A stretch of 40,826 bases of DNA from the NCBI GenBank assembly GCA_902776615.1, contig CACYQU010000013.1, positions 1 through 40,826 on the forward strand, read 5' to 3'. Of the stretch, positions 1 through 8,885 are shown piece by piece. Source of the stretch: an uncultured bacterium (lineage in GTDB: Bacteria; Verrucomicrobiota; Kiritimatiellia; RFP12; UBA1067). The position numbers and the translations under genes are program-made. Numbering within the stretch: position 1 is the stretch's first letter; every line of letters begins with the position of its first letter. The notes beneath the pieces are model-generated. The model was given only the letters and a program-made list of their open reading frames with translations, was not told the DNA's origin and ran no database searches.

Positions 1-225
1 ACGCTCAAAGTGGCATCGGCACCTACTGTTGCCGGAATAAAGGCGCTCACTTCGTATGAAAGCGTCTCTGCGGACAATCAAGTGCTCGCTACGAACGGCT
101 TGGTGTATGCATCAAGCGGTGCAACTGTAACGGTCGACCTCTTTCTGCCCGCGCCGTCCGCCAGAAGATCTTTCTACAAAGTGTTCGCGCTGGAAGAACT
201 GCCACAGGAGAGCCCAGGTGAATGA
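1..225 (+). CDS. C-terminal end of a large, probably surface or secreted protein (5' truncated)
   Basis: An open frame runs from the first base to a TGA at 223-225, so only the last 74 residues are present. They are rich in Ala, Ser, Thr and Val, have no cysteine, and end with an aromatic/hydrophobic stretch (SFYKVFALEEL) followed by a short polar tail. This composition fits the last beta-rich module of a big exported protein, but no named domain is recognised. The stop overlaps the ATG of a 29-codon ORF (ATGA). Function is unknown; being exported is an inference from composition alone. Confidence 0.6.
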   Translation, partial: TLKVASAPTVAGIKALTSYESVSADNQVLATNGLVYASSGATVTVDLFLPAPSARRSFYKVFALEELPQESPGE

Positions 226-311
226 TCTACAACCGCCATAGCATGTTTCGAGCCGCGCTGCTCGCCGCGATTGTCGCGAGCGGCGAGGGACAGACCCCGC
301 CGGGTCCTTGA
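222..311 (+). CDS. Tiny translationally coupled ORF (29 aa), possible remnant
   Basis: The ATG at 222 overlaps the upstream stop as ATGA, and the frame closes with TGA at 309-311. The product has an internal Met at residue 8 followed by a short hydrophobic stretch (FRAALLAAIVAS), like the start of a signal peptide, then Gly/Pro-rich residues. It ends 16 bases before a perfect palindrome. It may be a real micro-protein, the decayed start of a lost secreted-protein gene, or chance. Confidence 0.25.
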   Translation: MIYNRHSMFRAALLAAIVASGEGQTPPGP

Positions 312-327
312 AAAACGGGCTTTCGCG

Positions 328-361
328 CACCCTTATCCCGGAAATTTCCGGGATAAGGGTG
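328..361. terminator. Perfect 34-bp palindrome, likely hairpin terminator or operator
   Basis: Two 17-base arms meet with no spacer, the left arm being CACCCTTATCCCGGAAA. As RNA it would fold into about 15 pairs around an AATT loop. There is no T-tract on either side, so it is not a classical Rho-independent terminator. It lies between the upstream ORFs and the rseP promoter, so it could end the upstream transcript, protect a 3' end, or be an operator. Confidence 0.5.
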
Positions 362-396
362 TTCCCGAAGCCGTGATAGCACCCTGCGGAGGATTA

Positions 397-405
397 TGGT
401 ATAAT
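397..405 (+). promoter_or_regulatory. Extended -10 promoter (TGGTATAAT) of rseP, leaderless type
   Basis: TGGTATAAT matches the extended -10 pattern TGnTATAAT exactly. The rseP ATG follows after 8 bases, so transcription should begin at or within about two bases of the start codon. No good -35 box and no Shine-Dalgarno are visible. The same nine-base string occurs upstream of several other transcription units here. Confidence 0.7.
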
Positions 406-413
406 ACTCTCTC

Positions 414-1619
414 ATGTTTGCAACCTTTCTATACATCATTGCCGGTGTTTTGCTGTTCTCTCTGTCGATAGCAATTCACTTTGCAACCTTTCTATACATC
501 ATTGCTTGTGTTTTGCTGTTCTCTCTGTCGATAGCAATTCACGAATTCGGTCACTTTGTCGCCGCTCTGTGGCTCGGCTTGCGCGTCGAGGCTTTTTCCC
601 TCGGCTTCGGTCCGGTGCTTTGCAAATGGTCTGCGAATGGCGTCGAATATCGCTTGAGCGCCATCCCTCTCGGCGGCTATGTGTCGATTCCCGATGTCGA
701 CCCGGAGGGCACCATGCGTCTCGAAGGCGGCGCGAAAAACGATTCCGTCCGCACGCGCATCCCCGCCTGGAAGGAGATTGTCGTCGCTGTTGCCGGACCA
801 GCCATGAATATCGTGCTCGCCGTGCTGCTCGCCGTCGCGATTTCTCTCGCGCCAGGCGTCCAATTCGGCGAACTGCCTTCGAAAATCGGCTCCGTGATTG
901 ACGATGGCCCTGCGGCTGCAGCCGGCATGAAAGCCGGCGACAACGTGCTCTCCGTCGGCGGCAGGCCCGTCTCGACCTGGAAGGAGATGCTTACTGAGGT
1001 GTGGATCTCCGGCGGCAAGCCCACACTGTTTACGGTGGACCGTCCCGGCGTGGGCGTGGTCGAGCTTTCGATCACTCCGCGCTACGAGGAAGTCACGGGC
1101 GGATATTTGATAATGGCCCTCAGCGAGGCCAATGCGTCCGGCGCAGGCTCGTGGCTGCCAAGCAGAAATCCTCTGCGCCAGCTCGCTTGGGACGCCGGTT
1201 CGATCTTTCGCGTCCTCAAGGGGCTTGTCACCCCGAAGGAGGCCAAGGCCACGGCGAACGCTCTCGGCGGCGCGGTGTCGATTGCGCAGGGCATTTACGT
1301 GAGCCTGCGCCAAAATGCGTGGGACGGCCTCGGCTTCATGCGCTTTCTCAATGTGAATCTCGCCGTGCTGAACCTTTTGCCGATACCGGTTCTCGACGGC
1401 GGGCTTGTGATGTTCGCCCTGATTGCGCTTGTCTTCAGGCGGCGCGTTCCGGACAAAATCGTGAACGCACTTTCCACCGGTTTCATGTATCTTCTCATTG
1501 CGCTGATGGCGATTCTCATCTACAGGGATTCCATGCGCAGCTGGAGAATCCACACCTGCAAAACGGGAGACGCGGCAAATGTCGTCGAACAGGCGGACGA
1601 GAGCCATCAGGACAGGTAG
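414..1619 (+). CDS. rseP: RseP-type site-2 zinc metalloprotease with duplicated N-terminal segment
   Basis: A membrane-embedded M50 intramembrane protease that, by family, cuts anti-sigma factors and remnant signal peptides. The zinc motif HEFGH is at residues 43-47, one PDZ domain with a GMKAGD core lies at about 160-230, and the second active-site motif NLLPIPVLDGG starts at about 320. E. coli RseP has two PDZ domains and about 450 residues; this has one and 401. Residues 2-22 are repeated almost exactly at 23-43 through a 63-base in-frame tandem duplication (417-479 and 480-542, two base differences), so the first membrane segment is present twice and only the second copy continues into the catalytic motif. 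The start is fixed by the promoter at 397-405. Its end overlaps ispG by 41 bases. No dxr, the common neighbour, is visible upstream. Confidence 0.93.
   Translation: MFATFLYIIAGVLLFSLSIAIHFATFLYIIACVLLFSLSIAIHEFGHFVAALWLGLRVEAFSLGFGPVLCKWSANGVEYRLSAIPLGGYVSIPDVDPEGTMRLEGGAKNDSVRTRIPAWKEIVVAVAGPAMNIVLAVLLAVAISLAPGVQFGELPSKIGSVIDDGPAAAAGMKAGDNVLSVGGRPVSTWKEMLTEVWISGGKPTLFTVDRPGVGVVELSITPRYEEVTGGYLIMALSEANASGAGSWLPSRNPLRQLAWDAGSIFRVLKGLVTPKEAKATANALGGAVSIAQGIYVSLRQNAWDGLGFMRFLNVNLAVLNLLPIPVLDGGLVMFALIALVFRRRVPDKIVNALSTGFMYLLIALMAILIYRDSMRSWRIHTCKTGDAANVVEQADESHQDR
417..542 (+). repeat. In-frame 63-bp tandem duplication inside rseP
   Basis: Copy one is 417-479 and copy two 480-542. They differ at two adjacent codons (GCC GGT versus GCT TGT), giving Ala-Gly versus Ala-Cys. 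The unit encodes one 21-residue hydrophobic membrane segment ending in the first His of the metalloprotease motif. The two differences argue against a simple assembly stutter. Confidence 0.95.
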
Positions 1620-2670
1620 CCTGTCCGTCGGCGGCGGGGCGCCCGTGAGCGTGCAGACGATGGCCACCGCCGCCCCGCACGACGCAGACGCGCTTGTCCG
1701 GCAGGTCGAGAGCTGCGCGGCGCTGGGCTGCGACATCATGCGCCTGACCGTTCCCGACCTCGCGGCGGCGGAGGTATTGGGCGAGGTGAGGCGGCGGGTT
1801 CCGATTCCGCTCGTCGCCGACGTGCATTTCGACTACCGCTGCGCGATTGCGGCGATTGACGCCGGTGCGGACGCGCTGAGGCTCAATCCGGGCAACATCG
1901 GCGCCCGCGAACGTGTGCAGGCCGTGGCGCGCCGCGCGCTCGAGAAAGGCGTGCCGGTGAGAATCGGCGTGAATCTGGGCAGTCTCGAACGCGATATCGC
2001 CGAAAAACTCGACGCCGCCGCGCGCTCTCCCGCGCGCATCGCCGAGGCGCTCTCGGAATCGGCGATGCGAAGTCTCGCGCTTCTGGAGGCCGAGGGACTG
2101 CGCGATATCGTCATTTCCGCCAAGGCGAGCGATGTGGCGTCGACGCTTGCGACATACAGGCTTCTCGCGAGCCGTACGGACTGTCCTCTGCACGTGGGCG
2201 TGACCGAGGCGGGTACGCTTCTGCCGGGCGCGGTGAGAAACTCGGTGGCGATTGGCCTCTTGCTTGCGGAGGGTATCGGCGACACGATTCGCGTATCCCT
2301 CACCGACACGCCGGAGAACGAGGTCCGCGCCGGCGTGGAGATTCTGCGCGCGCTCGGCATGAGGCCCAACGGGCCGTCGGTGACGTCGTGCCCGACGTGC
2401 GGACGCACCAGGGCGGACGTTTTCGGCGTTGCCGCAAGGGTCGAGACCGAGCTTGAGCGCATCTACGCCGCAAAGGGGCGGCCGGAAGGCTTCCCGCGCG
2501 TGGCTGTGATGGGGTGCGCGGTGAACGGTCCCGGCGAGGCTAAAGGCGCGGACATCGCCTTGTGCGGAGGAGACGGCGAATTTTCGCTTTACATCGGCGG
2601 CAAGTTCGTTTCCAAGGTTTCGGAGGAAGACGCAGTTTCGGAGGTGGCAAGACATGTCGTTTCTTATTGA
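1579..2670 (+). CDS. ispG: 4-hydroxy-3-methylbut-2-en-1-yl diphosphate synthase (IspG/GcpE)
   Basis: Cytosolic iron-sulfur enzyme of the MEP isoprenoid pathway, converting 2-C-methyl-D-erythritol 2,4-cyclodiphosphate to HMBPP. The TIM-barrel part shows LRLNPGNIG and RIGVNLGSLE. The C-terminal [4Fe-4S] ligands are visible as CPTCGR (Cys271, Cys274) and GCAVNGPGEA (Cys313, with Glu320 seven residues on), the spacing seen in E. coli IspG. At 363 residues it is the short bacterial type without the plant-type insert. The ATG at 1579 lies inside the rseP 3' end, and the gene overlaps the next one by 17 bases, so the three are probably translationally coupled. The rseP-ispG order is common in bacteria. 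Confidence 0.96.
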   Translation: MSSNRRTRAIRTGSLSVGGGAPVSVQTMATAAPHDADALVRQVESCAALGCDIMRLTVPDLAAAEVLGEVRRRVPIPLVADVHFDYRCAIAAIDAGADALRLNPGNIGARERVQAVARRALEKGVPVRIGVNLGSLERDIAEKLDAAARSPARIAEALSESAMRSLALLEAEGLRDIVISAKASDVASTLATYRLLASRTDCPLHVGVTEAGTLLPGAVRNSVAIGLLLAEGIGDTIRVSLTDTPENEVRAGVEILRALGMRPNGPSVTSCPTCGRTRADVFGVAARVETELERIYAAKGRPEGFPRVAVMGCAVNGPGEAKGADIALCGGDGEFSLYIGGKFVSKVSEEDAVSEVARHVVSY

Positions 2671-4207
2671 CAACATTGCGGCGCTTTTCATTGCTTTCGT
2701 GGTTTGCGGGTTCGGCTGGCTTTTCGGCGGGCGCGACCCGGCGCTTTCGTTGAAGGTTGTGCCCTGGCTTACGGTGTTCATGGCGGAGGTGGCGATGTGC
2801 TTTCCGCAGAGGCATCCGGGCGAGTCCACGGCTCACGCCCGCGCACGCGTATGGAAGGCGATCACGAAGGATCCGCTCGCATGGACGGTGCTGGCGTTCA
2901 TTATTCTCCTTTGCGTGCCTTTCGCAAACGCCGGGCTTTGCCCCGACTGTGACAGGCATCTCATCGAGCAGGGGTTTAGTCCGAATCCCGCCTTCAGGTT
3001 TCTGCCGTTCTGCGTCGACCGCGCCATGCATCTCGACGTGACGATGTGGTTCGTGCCGTCGCTGCTTGCGATGCTGGCGGCGAAGCACAGCCTGACCCAC
3101 GTCGGAAAGCGCAATCTCGTTGAGATGCTCGTATGGAACGGCGCGGCGCTTGCGATTCTGGGGTTCGTGCAGCAGCTGGCCGATGCGCCGGGGCCTTTGT
3201 GGCGTCCCTTCGGCAACGGAATTCGCGTGTACTTCTTCTCCACGTTCGGCTATCCCAACATGGCAGGGAGCTACTTCACGATGCTGTTCTGCCTTTCCGT
3301 GGCGGTCTGGCGGTGGTGCGCGGACGACATACACGAGCGCATCGAGAAGACAAACGAGGCGCGCAGGTTCGCGCGCCACAGGTTGTTCTGGATGAAGCAC
3401 TACATGATGGTTCCCGCGATAGTCAATCTTTTCGCGGCGCTGAACACGCTCTCCCGCGCCGCCATCATCCTCGTGGCGTGCTCTGCGGTGATACTTTTCG
3501 TGCATGCGGCGATGGTTGCGCTGTCGAAGATGAAGAAGGTCGAGCGGGTGAGGTCCGCCGCGTTCTGCGGTCTGGCGCTGATCGTGCTGGCGATAGTGGC
3601 GAGCGCGTTCATGCCCGATGGGGTGCATCGTGAGATGTCCACCGTAGACGCGATAGGCGCGCTCGACCGCGTGACGGGCCGCGGCGAATACCATTCGAAA
3701 GTGGCGATGGAGATATGGCGCGAGCATGCGCCGTTCGGCGTTGGCGGGTGGGGCTACATACATTTCTCGCCGACGAAGCTGCCGCCGCGCAAATACTGGG
3801 CGCCGGGTTCCGCGAACGTGCACAACGACCATCTCCAGTTCCTCGTGGAGCACGGTTTTGTGGGCTATCTCATGCTGGTGGCGATCGTCGGATTGCTGCT
3901 TGCGCCCGCCTGCTCGACGTGGATCAGGCTTTCGAAGGCCGCGCGGTTCCTGCCCAAGAAGAGCCAGCCGCCGCCTCCGCAGGCGCTGTTCGCGCTTCCC
4001 GGCGCGGCCTTCGCGGTTCTCGTCGCCGACCTGGTGCCGGTGATACACGCGTTCGGCGACTGTCCATTTCGTTCTGCGGCGGTGATGGCGCTGTTCTTCG
4101 TGTCGCTTGCGTGCATCGACGGCTACCTGCCGTTCGACACGGGCGCAGACGCCCGGACGGGCGACGACGACAGCGTTCGCCGCCACCGCAGCCACCATCG
4201 GCAATAA
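2654..4207 (+). CDS. O-antigen ligase / polymerase-like membrane protein (Wzy_C family)
   Basis: Polytopic inner-membrane protein of 517 residues with about ten to twelve hydrophobic segments. The Wzy_C signature appears late, around residues 388-400, as a loop with VHNDHLQFLVEHG (His390, Asp392, His393) just before a membrane helix; the family's ligases carry an essential His in this loop. Such proteins join or polymerise undecaprenyl-linked glycans at the periplasmic face. The sequence does not tell WaaL-type ligase, Wzy polymerase and protein O-oligosaccharyltransferase apart. It starts 17 bases before the ispG stop. Its C-terminus is short, charged and His/Arg-rich. No other polysaccharide genes adjoin it. 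Confidence 0.82.
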   Translation: MSFLIDNIAALFIAFVVCGFGWLFGGRDPALSLKVVPWLTVFMAEVAMCFPQRHPGESTAHARARVWKAITKDPLAWTVLAFIILLCVPFANAGLCPDCDRHLIEQGFSPNPAFRFLPFCVDRAMHLDVTMWFVPSLLAMLAAKHSLTHVGKRNLVEMLVWNGAALAILGFVQQLADAPGPLWRPFGNGIRVYFFSTFGYPNMAGSYFTMLFCLSVAVWRWCADDIHERIEKTNEARRFARHRLFWMKHYMMVPAIVNLFAALNTLSRAAIILVACSAVILFVHAAMVALSKMKKVERVRSAAFCGLALIVLAIVASAFMPDGVHREMSTVDAIGALDRVTGRGEYHSKVAMEIWREHAPFGVGGWGYIHFSPTKLPPRKYWAPGSANVHNDHLQFLVEHGFVGYLMLVAIVGLLLAPACSTWIRLSKAARFLPKKSQPPPPQALFALPGAAFAVLVADLVPVIHAFGDCPFRSAAVMALFFVSLACIDGYLPFDTGADARTGDDDSVRRHRSHHRQ

Positions 4208-4218
4208 AGGAATAAGCC

Positions 4219-5424
4219 ATGTTGCACGTAAATGAAAACTACGCAAAGATAAAGCCCACCTATCTGTTCGCCGAGATCGCCCATCGCGTAAACGCCCATC
4301 TGGAGGCCAACCCTGGCGCGAAGGTGATACGGCTCGGCATAGGCGACGTTACCGAGCCGCTGTGTCCGGCGGTGGTCGAGGCCATGCACAAGGCGGTGGA
4401 CGACGAGGCCGGGCGCGCCGCCTTTCACGGCTACGGGCCGGAGCAGGGCTATGCGTTCCTGCGCGACAAAATCGCCAAGTTCGACTTTCAGGATCGCGGA
4501 GTGGACATATCGGCGGACGAAATACTGGTGTCGGACGGCGCCAAATGCGACTGCGGCAACATACAGGAGCTTTTCGCGCAGGACGTCAAAGTGGCGGTCG
4601 GCGACCCCGTTTACCCGGTGTATGTCGACACCAACGTGATGGCCGGCCGCGAAGACCTGCTGCTTTTGCCGTGCACGGCCGCGAACGGATTCGTGCCAAC
4701 GCCGGACCATCTGCCCGCCGGCAAGCAGCCCGACGTGGTCTATCTCTGCTACCCCAACAACCCCACGGGCGCCGTCGCGACGAAGGCGCAGCTGCAGAAG
4801 TGGGTGGATTGGGCGAACGGGTCAAAGGCGCTCATACTGTTCGACGCGGCGTACGAGGCCTTCGTGCGCACCAAGGGCATACCGCGCTCGATATACGAGT
4901 GCGATGGGGCGCGCAAGTGCGCAATAGAGTTCAGAAGCTTTTCGAAGACCGCAGGCTTCACGGGCGTGAGGTGCGGCTATACGGTCGTTCCGAAGGGGCT
5001 TTGCGCATATGCGGCGGACGGCTCGCCGGTGGAGCTGCGGCCCATGTGGACGCGCCGCCAGACCACGAAGTTCAACGGCGCGAGCTACATAACGCAGCGC
5101 GGCGCGGAGGCGATATACACGCCAGAGGGCCAGGCTCAGACGAAGGCCACCATCGACTTCTATCTCGAAAACGCCAGGCTCGTAGGCGACGCGCTCGGCG
5201 CGCTGGGCTACACCGTCGCCGGCGGAACGGACTCGCCCTATCTGTGGGTGGACGTCAAGGGCGATTCGTGGGCGTTCTTCGACCGGCTTCTCAAGGAGGC
5301 CAACATAGTCACTACGCCAGGCGCGGGCTTCGGCCGCGCAGGCGAGGGATTCATAAGAATATCCGCGTTCAACTCGCGTGAAAACGTTTTGGAGGCCATC
5401 GAGCGCCTGAAAGGAGTGCTGTGA
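4219..5424 (+). CDS. dapL: LL-diaminopimelate aminotransferase
   Basis: PLP-dependent class I aminotransferase that converts tetrahydrodipicolinate directly to LL-diaminopimelate with glutamate as amino donor, bypassing the succinylase/acetylase steps. The N-terminus ([13 protein letters not shown]), the GIGDVTEPL motif, CYPNNPTG and the PLP lysine in [10 protein letters not shown] (Lys243) are all family-typical, and 401 residues is normal length. The ATG at 4219 follows a weak GGAATAA ribosome site 11 bases after the previous stop. dapF, which acts on the product, is in the same window at 21457. DapL is found in Chlamydiae, Verrucomicrobia, some anaerobes and plants, and supports the PVC assignment. 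Confidence 0.96.
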   Translation: MLHVNENYAKIKPTYLFAEIAHRVNAHLEANPGAKVIRLGIGDVTEPLCPAVVEAMHKAVDDEAGRAAFHGYGPEQGYAFLRDKIAKFDFQDRGVDISADEILVSDGAKCDCGNIQELFAQDVKVAVGDPVYPVYVDTNVMAGREDLLLLPCTAANGFVPTPDHLPAGKQPDVVYLCYPNNPTGAVATKAQLQKWVDWANGSKALILFDAAYEAFVRTKGIPRSIYECDGARKCAIEFRSFSKTAGFTGVRCGYTVVPKGLCAYAADGSPVELRPMWTRRQTTKFNGASYITQRGAEAIYTPEGQAQTKATIDFYLENARLVGDALGALGYTVAGGTDSPYLWVDVKGDSWAFFDRLLKEANIVTTPGAGFGRAGEGFIRISAFNSRENVLEAIERLKGVL

Positions 5425-7166
5425 CATTTTTCGCCGCCATTGTATTGTCCGCCCTGACGTGGTATCCGTCGCCGGACTGGAAGGACGAACCCGATCCCAC
5501 CGCGTCGCCACATGCGAAGAAGGGCGGGTCGATACGCTTCTTCGGCGCCCAGGCGCCAAAGAGCCTGAACGGATACGTGGACAACAACGCCTACACGAGC
5601 ATGACGTTCGGTCTGATGTACGAGAGCCTGCTTTCGACCGACGTTGACACGCTCGACTTCGCGCCGGGCCTTGCGAGGCGCTGGGCGGTCTCCGACGACG
5701 GCGCGGAGTTTACGTTCGTCATCGACGAGCGCGCCCGGTGGAGCGACGGCGAGCCCGTGACGGCGGACGACGTGAAGTGGACTTTCGAGACGGTCATGGA
5801 TCCGAAGAACGACACCGGTCCGTGGAAGGTGAGCCTCGGCGCGTTCGAAAGCCCAGAAGCCATCGACGCCCGAACGGTCAGATTCCGCAAAAAGCCCGGC
5901 TCCGACAGCGACTGGCGCGATCTTCTGCACTGCGGGTTTTTCTACATACTGCCGAAGCATGCTTTCGGCGGGAAGGACTTCAACAAGCTCGATCTCGTCG
6001 ACGCCCCCGTAGGCGGCGCATACCGCATCTCGCGCATCGCCGAGCAGGTCGAGACCGAGTTCGCGCGCGTGAAGAACTGGTGGCGGCGCGATTTGCCGTC
6101 CAGCCGCGGCGTATGCAACTTCGACCGTCTCGTGATGCGCTACTACATCGACTCGGAAAACGGCTTCGAGGCCCTGAAGAAGAGGCTCATCGACGTATAC
6201 CCCGTCTACACGGCGCGGATAATGGGAGGCGAGACGCACGGCGAGAAGTTCGACCGCAACTGGATTCTCAAGCGCCGCGTGAAGAACCACAACCCGGTCG
6301 GCTTCCAGGGGTTCGCGATGAACATGCGCAAGCCGCCGTTCGACGACATCAGGGTGAGAAAGGCGATGGCGATGCTGGTGGACCGCGAAACGATGAACCG
6401 CACGATGATGTTTGGCGAGTACTTTCTGCTGAAGTCGTACTACACAGACCTCTACGACGATTCGCATCCGTGCGAAAACCCGGAGTTCCGCTACGACATA
6501 GAGGGCGCGAAGCGTCTGCTGGCCGAGGCGGGGTGGAGGAAAAACGCCAAGGGGCTGCTCGAAAAGGACGGCCGCGAATTCCGCTTTACGTTCCTGTCGC
6601 GCGCCACGAGCGAGGACAAGTTTCTGTCGCTTTTCAACCACGCCCTCGAACAGTGCGGCATAAAGATGAGCATCGCCCGCAAGGACTTCGCGGGGTGGAT
6701 GCGCGACATGGACGGCTTCAACTACGAGATGACGTGGGCTTCGTGGGGCGGCACGATGTTCCGCAGCCCGGAGGTGACGTGGCTTTCGTCCGAGGCGGAC
6801 AGGAAGGGGTCGAACAACATAACGGGCTTCAAGTCGTCCGAGGTCGACGAGATCATAAAGGCCGAGAAGGGGATGATGAAGATGTCCGACCGCGTGGACG
6901 CGTACCGCCGCATCGACAGGCTCGTGGCCGAGCAGGTTCCGTACGTGCTCTTGTGGAACATCGCCGAGACGCGGCTATTGTACTGGAACAAGTTCGGCAC
7001 GCCCGATACGGTTCTCGGCAAGTACTCGAACGAAGACTGCATTTTCGGCTACTGGTGGTACGACGAGGACAAGGCCGGCGAACTGGCGGAGGCGGTCTCC
7101 GGGCGGGAGTGCCTGCCTGCCGTTCCGACCCGTGTAGTCTACGACGAGGCGAGGCCCGGCAGATGA
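5421..7166 (+). CDS. Family 5 extracellular solute-binding protein (oligopeptide type, YejA-like)
   Basis: 581 residues. The opening [17 protein letters not shown], a YESLL motif and the long C-terminal lobe match SBP_bac_5 proteins, nearest by eye to the YejA group. Such proteins deliver peptides or similar solutes to an ABC permease in the cytoplasmic membrane. The GTG start overlaps the dapL stop (GTGA), with AAGGAG at 5411-5416. The N-terminus has only a short hydrophobic run ([10 protein letters not shown]) without the usual basic residues, so export is likely but the signal is atypical. No permease or ATPase gene is adjacent, so it is an orphan, possibly working with a transporter elsewhere. 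The next gene overlaps its stop as ATGA. Confidence 0.85.
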   Translation: MTFFAAIVLSALTWYPSPDWKDEPDPTASPHAKKGGSIRFFGAQAPKSLNGYVDNNAYTSMTFGLMYESLLSTDVDTLDFAPGLARRWAVSDDGAEFTFVIDERARWSDGEPVTADDVKWTFETVMDPKNDTGPWKVSLGAFESPEAIDARTVRFRKKPGSDSDWRDLLHCGFFYILPKHAFGGKDFNKLDLVDAPVGGAYRISRIAEQVETEFARVKNWWRRDLPSSRGVCNFDRLVMRYYIDSENGFEALKKRLIDVYPVYTARIMGGETHGEKFDRNWILKRRVKNHNPVGFQGFAMNMRKPPFDDIRVRKAMAMLVDRETMNRTMMFGEYFLLKSYYTDLYDDSHPCENPEFRYDIEGAKRLLAEAGWRKNAKGLLEKDGREFRFTFLSRATSEDKFLSLFNHALEQCGIKMSIARKDFAGWMRDMDGFNYEMTWASWGGTMFRSPEVTWLSSEADRKGSNNITGFKSSEVDEIIKAEKGMMKMSDRVDAYRRIDRLVAEQVPYVLLWNIAETRLLYWNKFGTPDTVLGKYSNEDCIFGYWWYDEDKAGELAEAVSGRECLPAVPTRVVYDEARPGR

Positions 7167-8008
7167 CCGACGGTTACGAGCTCGTCGATTCCGGCCAGAG
7201 CCGCAAACTTGAGCGCTTTGGCGACGTGACGCTTGCGCGTCCGTGTTCGCAGGCGCTGTGGCGTCCGGCGAAGCCCGCGTCCGAGTGGGCGCGCGCCGAC
7301 GCAAGCTTCGATCGCGAGGAGGGAAACCGCTGGCACGGCCGGTCGAATCTGCCGAAGCGCTGGAGCATCGAAACCGCCGGCATACGCTTCAAGCTCGGAG
7401 GGACGGATTTCGGGCATCTCGGCATTTTCCCGGAGCAGCGCGCGCAGTGGCGGTGGATACGCGAAACGGTCGCCGCCGCGACATCGGCGGGCAGGAGCGT
7501 GTCGGCGTTGAATCTTTTTGCGTACTCCGGGGGGTCCACCATCGCCGCCGCGCAGGGCGGGGCCGAAGCGTGCCACTTGGATGCATCGAAGGGCATGGTC
7601 GAATGGGCCAGGGAGAACGCGGCCGTCAACGGGCTTGAGGGCCATCCGATACGCTGGATAGTCGACGACGCCCACAAGTTCATGAGGCGCGAGCTGCGTC
7701 GCGGCCGCCGCTACGACGCGATAATACTCGACCCCCCCACGTTTGGCCGCGGAGCGGGCGGGGAAATGTACAAAATCGAGAGGGATCTCGACGAGACTCT
7801 CTCGCTGGTGTGCGAGTTGCTGTCCGAGAAGCCGCTGTTTGTGCTGTTTTCCTCGCATACGCCGGGCCTGTCGCCTGTGGCGGCGTCGAACATCATGAGG
7901 CAGATTTTTCCGTCCGCGCGGATTGATGCGGGCGAGATGCTTCTTGAAGGGAAGGGCGTTCCGTGTCCAAGCGGCGTCTATTGCCGTGTTGTATGGGATA
8001 TGGTATAA
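7163..8008 (+). CDS. Class I SAM-dependent methyltransferase, RlmI-like (COG1092)
   Basis: 281 residues from the ATG at 7163, chosen because it forms an ATGA overlap with the upstream stop; the open frame extends further upstream only as non-coding frame. The SAM-binding region is LNLFAYSGGST followed by an acidic position in HLDASKGMVEWA, and the catalytic-type motif DPPTFGRG is at Asp190-Gly197. These match the C-terminal catalytic domain of RlmI-type 23S rRNA cytosine-5 methyltransferases. The N-terminal PUA domain of RlmI is absent or reduced, so the exact substrate is uncertain; rRNA methylation is the best guess. Its final codons carry the nnrD promoter. Confidence 0.8.
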   Translation: MTDGYELVDSGQSRKLERFGDVTLARPCSQALWRPAKPASEWARADASFDREEGNRWHGRSNLPKRWSIETAGIRFKLGGTDFGHLGIFPEQRAQWRWIRETVAAATSAGRSVSALNLFAYSGGSTIAAAQGGAEACHLDASKGMVEWARENAAVNGLEGHPIRWIVDDAHKFMRRELRRGRRYDAIILDPPTFGRGAGGEMYKIERDLDETLSLVCELLSEKPLFVLFSSHTPGLSPVAASNIMRQIFPSARIDAGEMLLEGKGVPCPSGVYCRVVWDMV

Positions 8009-8009
8009 T
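8001..8009 (+). promoter_or_regulatory. Extended -10 promoter (TGGTATAAT) of nnrD, leaderless type
   Basis: TGGTATAAT lies across the TAA stop of the upstream methyltransferase gene. A weak -35 (TTGCCG, 7981-7986) sits 17 bases before the hexamer. Only 6 bases separate the box from the nnrD ATG at 8016, so the transcript should begin at the start codon itself. Confidence 0.72.
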
Positions 8010-8015
8010 TCCACC

Positions 8016-8885
8016 ATGAAAGTGAAAGTTCCGCAGAAGCTGGCTTCGGCCTTCAGGAAGCGTCCCGTCGACGCCGACAAGTATTCTGTCGGGACGGTGT
8101 CGGTCGTTGGCGGATCGTGGCGCTACGCGAACGCTCCCGTGATGGCCGGTCTCGGTGCCCGCGCGGCGGGCGCGGGGCTTGTGCAGCTTGTCGTGCCCGG
8201 CGCGTCGCGCATGTGCGCCGGCGCGCTTCTGCCGGAAGCGACTTTCACCAAGCTTACGCCCAACTGCCTGCCGCCCAAGGCTGATGTAACGGTCATAGGC
8301 ATGGGGCTGGGCGCTTCGGTAAGTTCCGAACTGATAGTGTCGCGTCTCCTGTCGGGTTCCAGCGGGCGTTTCGTGCTCGATGCCGACGCGCTGCAGATAC
8401 TCGCCGGGTGGTATGGGCGAACCGAAGGCTACGAGCCGGCCGCCGGACAGGAGCTGATTCTCACGCCGCACGAAGGCGAGGCGGCGCGGCTTCTGGGGAC
8501 CGATCGCGGCGCGGTGTCGGCGAACAGGCCGCTGGCTGCGCGAAAGATAGCCGAGCGCTACGGCGCGACGGTTGTTCTGAAGGGCGCGAAAACGCTGGTC
8601 GTGTCGGTGGATGGTTCGCGCGTCTGGGAGAACACGACCGGGAATCCCTTCATGGCTCTCGGCGGGATGGGCGATCTGCTGGCTGGCGTCATCGGCGCAC
8701 GATGGGCGTATCTGAAATGCGATGCTTTTCTGGCGGCGGCGTCCTCGGTGTGGCTGCACGGCGCGGCGGCGGACTGTGCGGTAGCGTCCGGGCGCGAACC
8801 TTCGATCTCAAATACGGCTGCGGAGGTAGGGGCTCTGCGGATCCGGCTGGATGGAGAAAATCTCAAAAGCGGAGAGACCACATGA
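8016..8885 (+). CDS. nnrD: ADP-dependent NAD(P)H-hydrate dehydratase
   Basis: Repairs hydrated NADH/NADPH in the cytosol by ADP-dependent dehydration. The ribokinase-like fold shows GTVSVVGGSWRYANAP near the start, VLDADAL, LTPHEGEAARLL, and the nucleotide/catalytic signature GNPFMALGGMGDLLAG with Asp220. The protein has 289 residues and only the dehydratase half; the epimerase half (NnrE) that is fused in many bacteria is missing, so NnrE would have to be elsewhere. The ATG at 8016 is chosen because the promoter ends 6 bases before it; the longer open frame from 7923 would overlap the promoter and the upstream gene. The stop overlaps the next ATG as ATGA. Confidence 0.93.
   Translation: MKVKVPQKLASAFRKRPVDADKYSVGTVSVVGGSWRYANAPVMAGLGARAAGAGLVQLVVPGASRMCAGALLPEATFTKLTPNCLPPKADVTVIGMGLGASVSSELIVSRLLSGSSGRFVLDADALQILAGWYGRTEGYEPAAGQELILTPHEGEAARLLGTDRGAVSANRPLAARKIAERYGATVVLKGAKTLVVSVDGSRVWENTTGNPFMALGGMGDLLAGVIGARWAYLKCDAFLAAASSVWLHGAAADCAVASGREPSISNTAAEVGALRIRLDGENLKSGETT

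Noticed and set aside
417-542. rseP duplication as an assembly artefact
   Set aside because: The copies differ by two bases, which an assembly stutter would not create, though read-level proof is lacking.
2540-4246. A 568-codon minus-strand frame opposite the O-antigen-ligase-like gene
   Set aside because: Arg/His-rich translation without any domain, opposite a clear membrane-protein gene.
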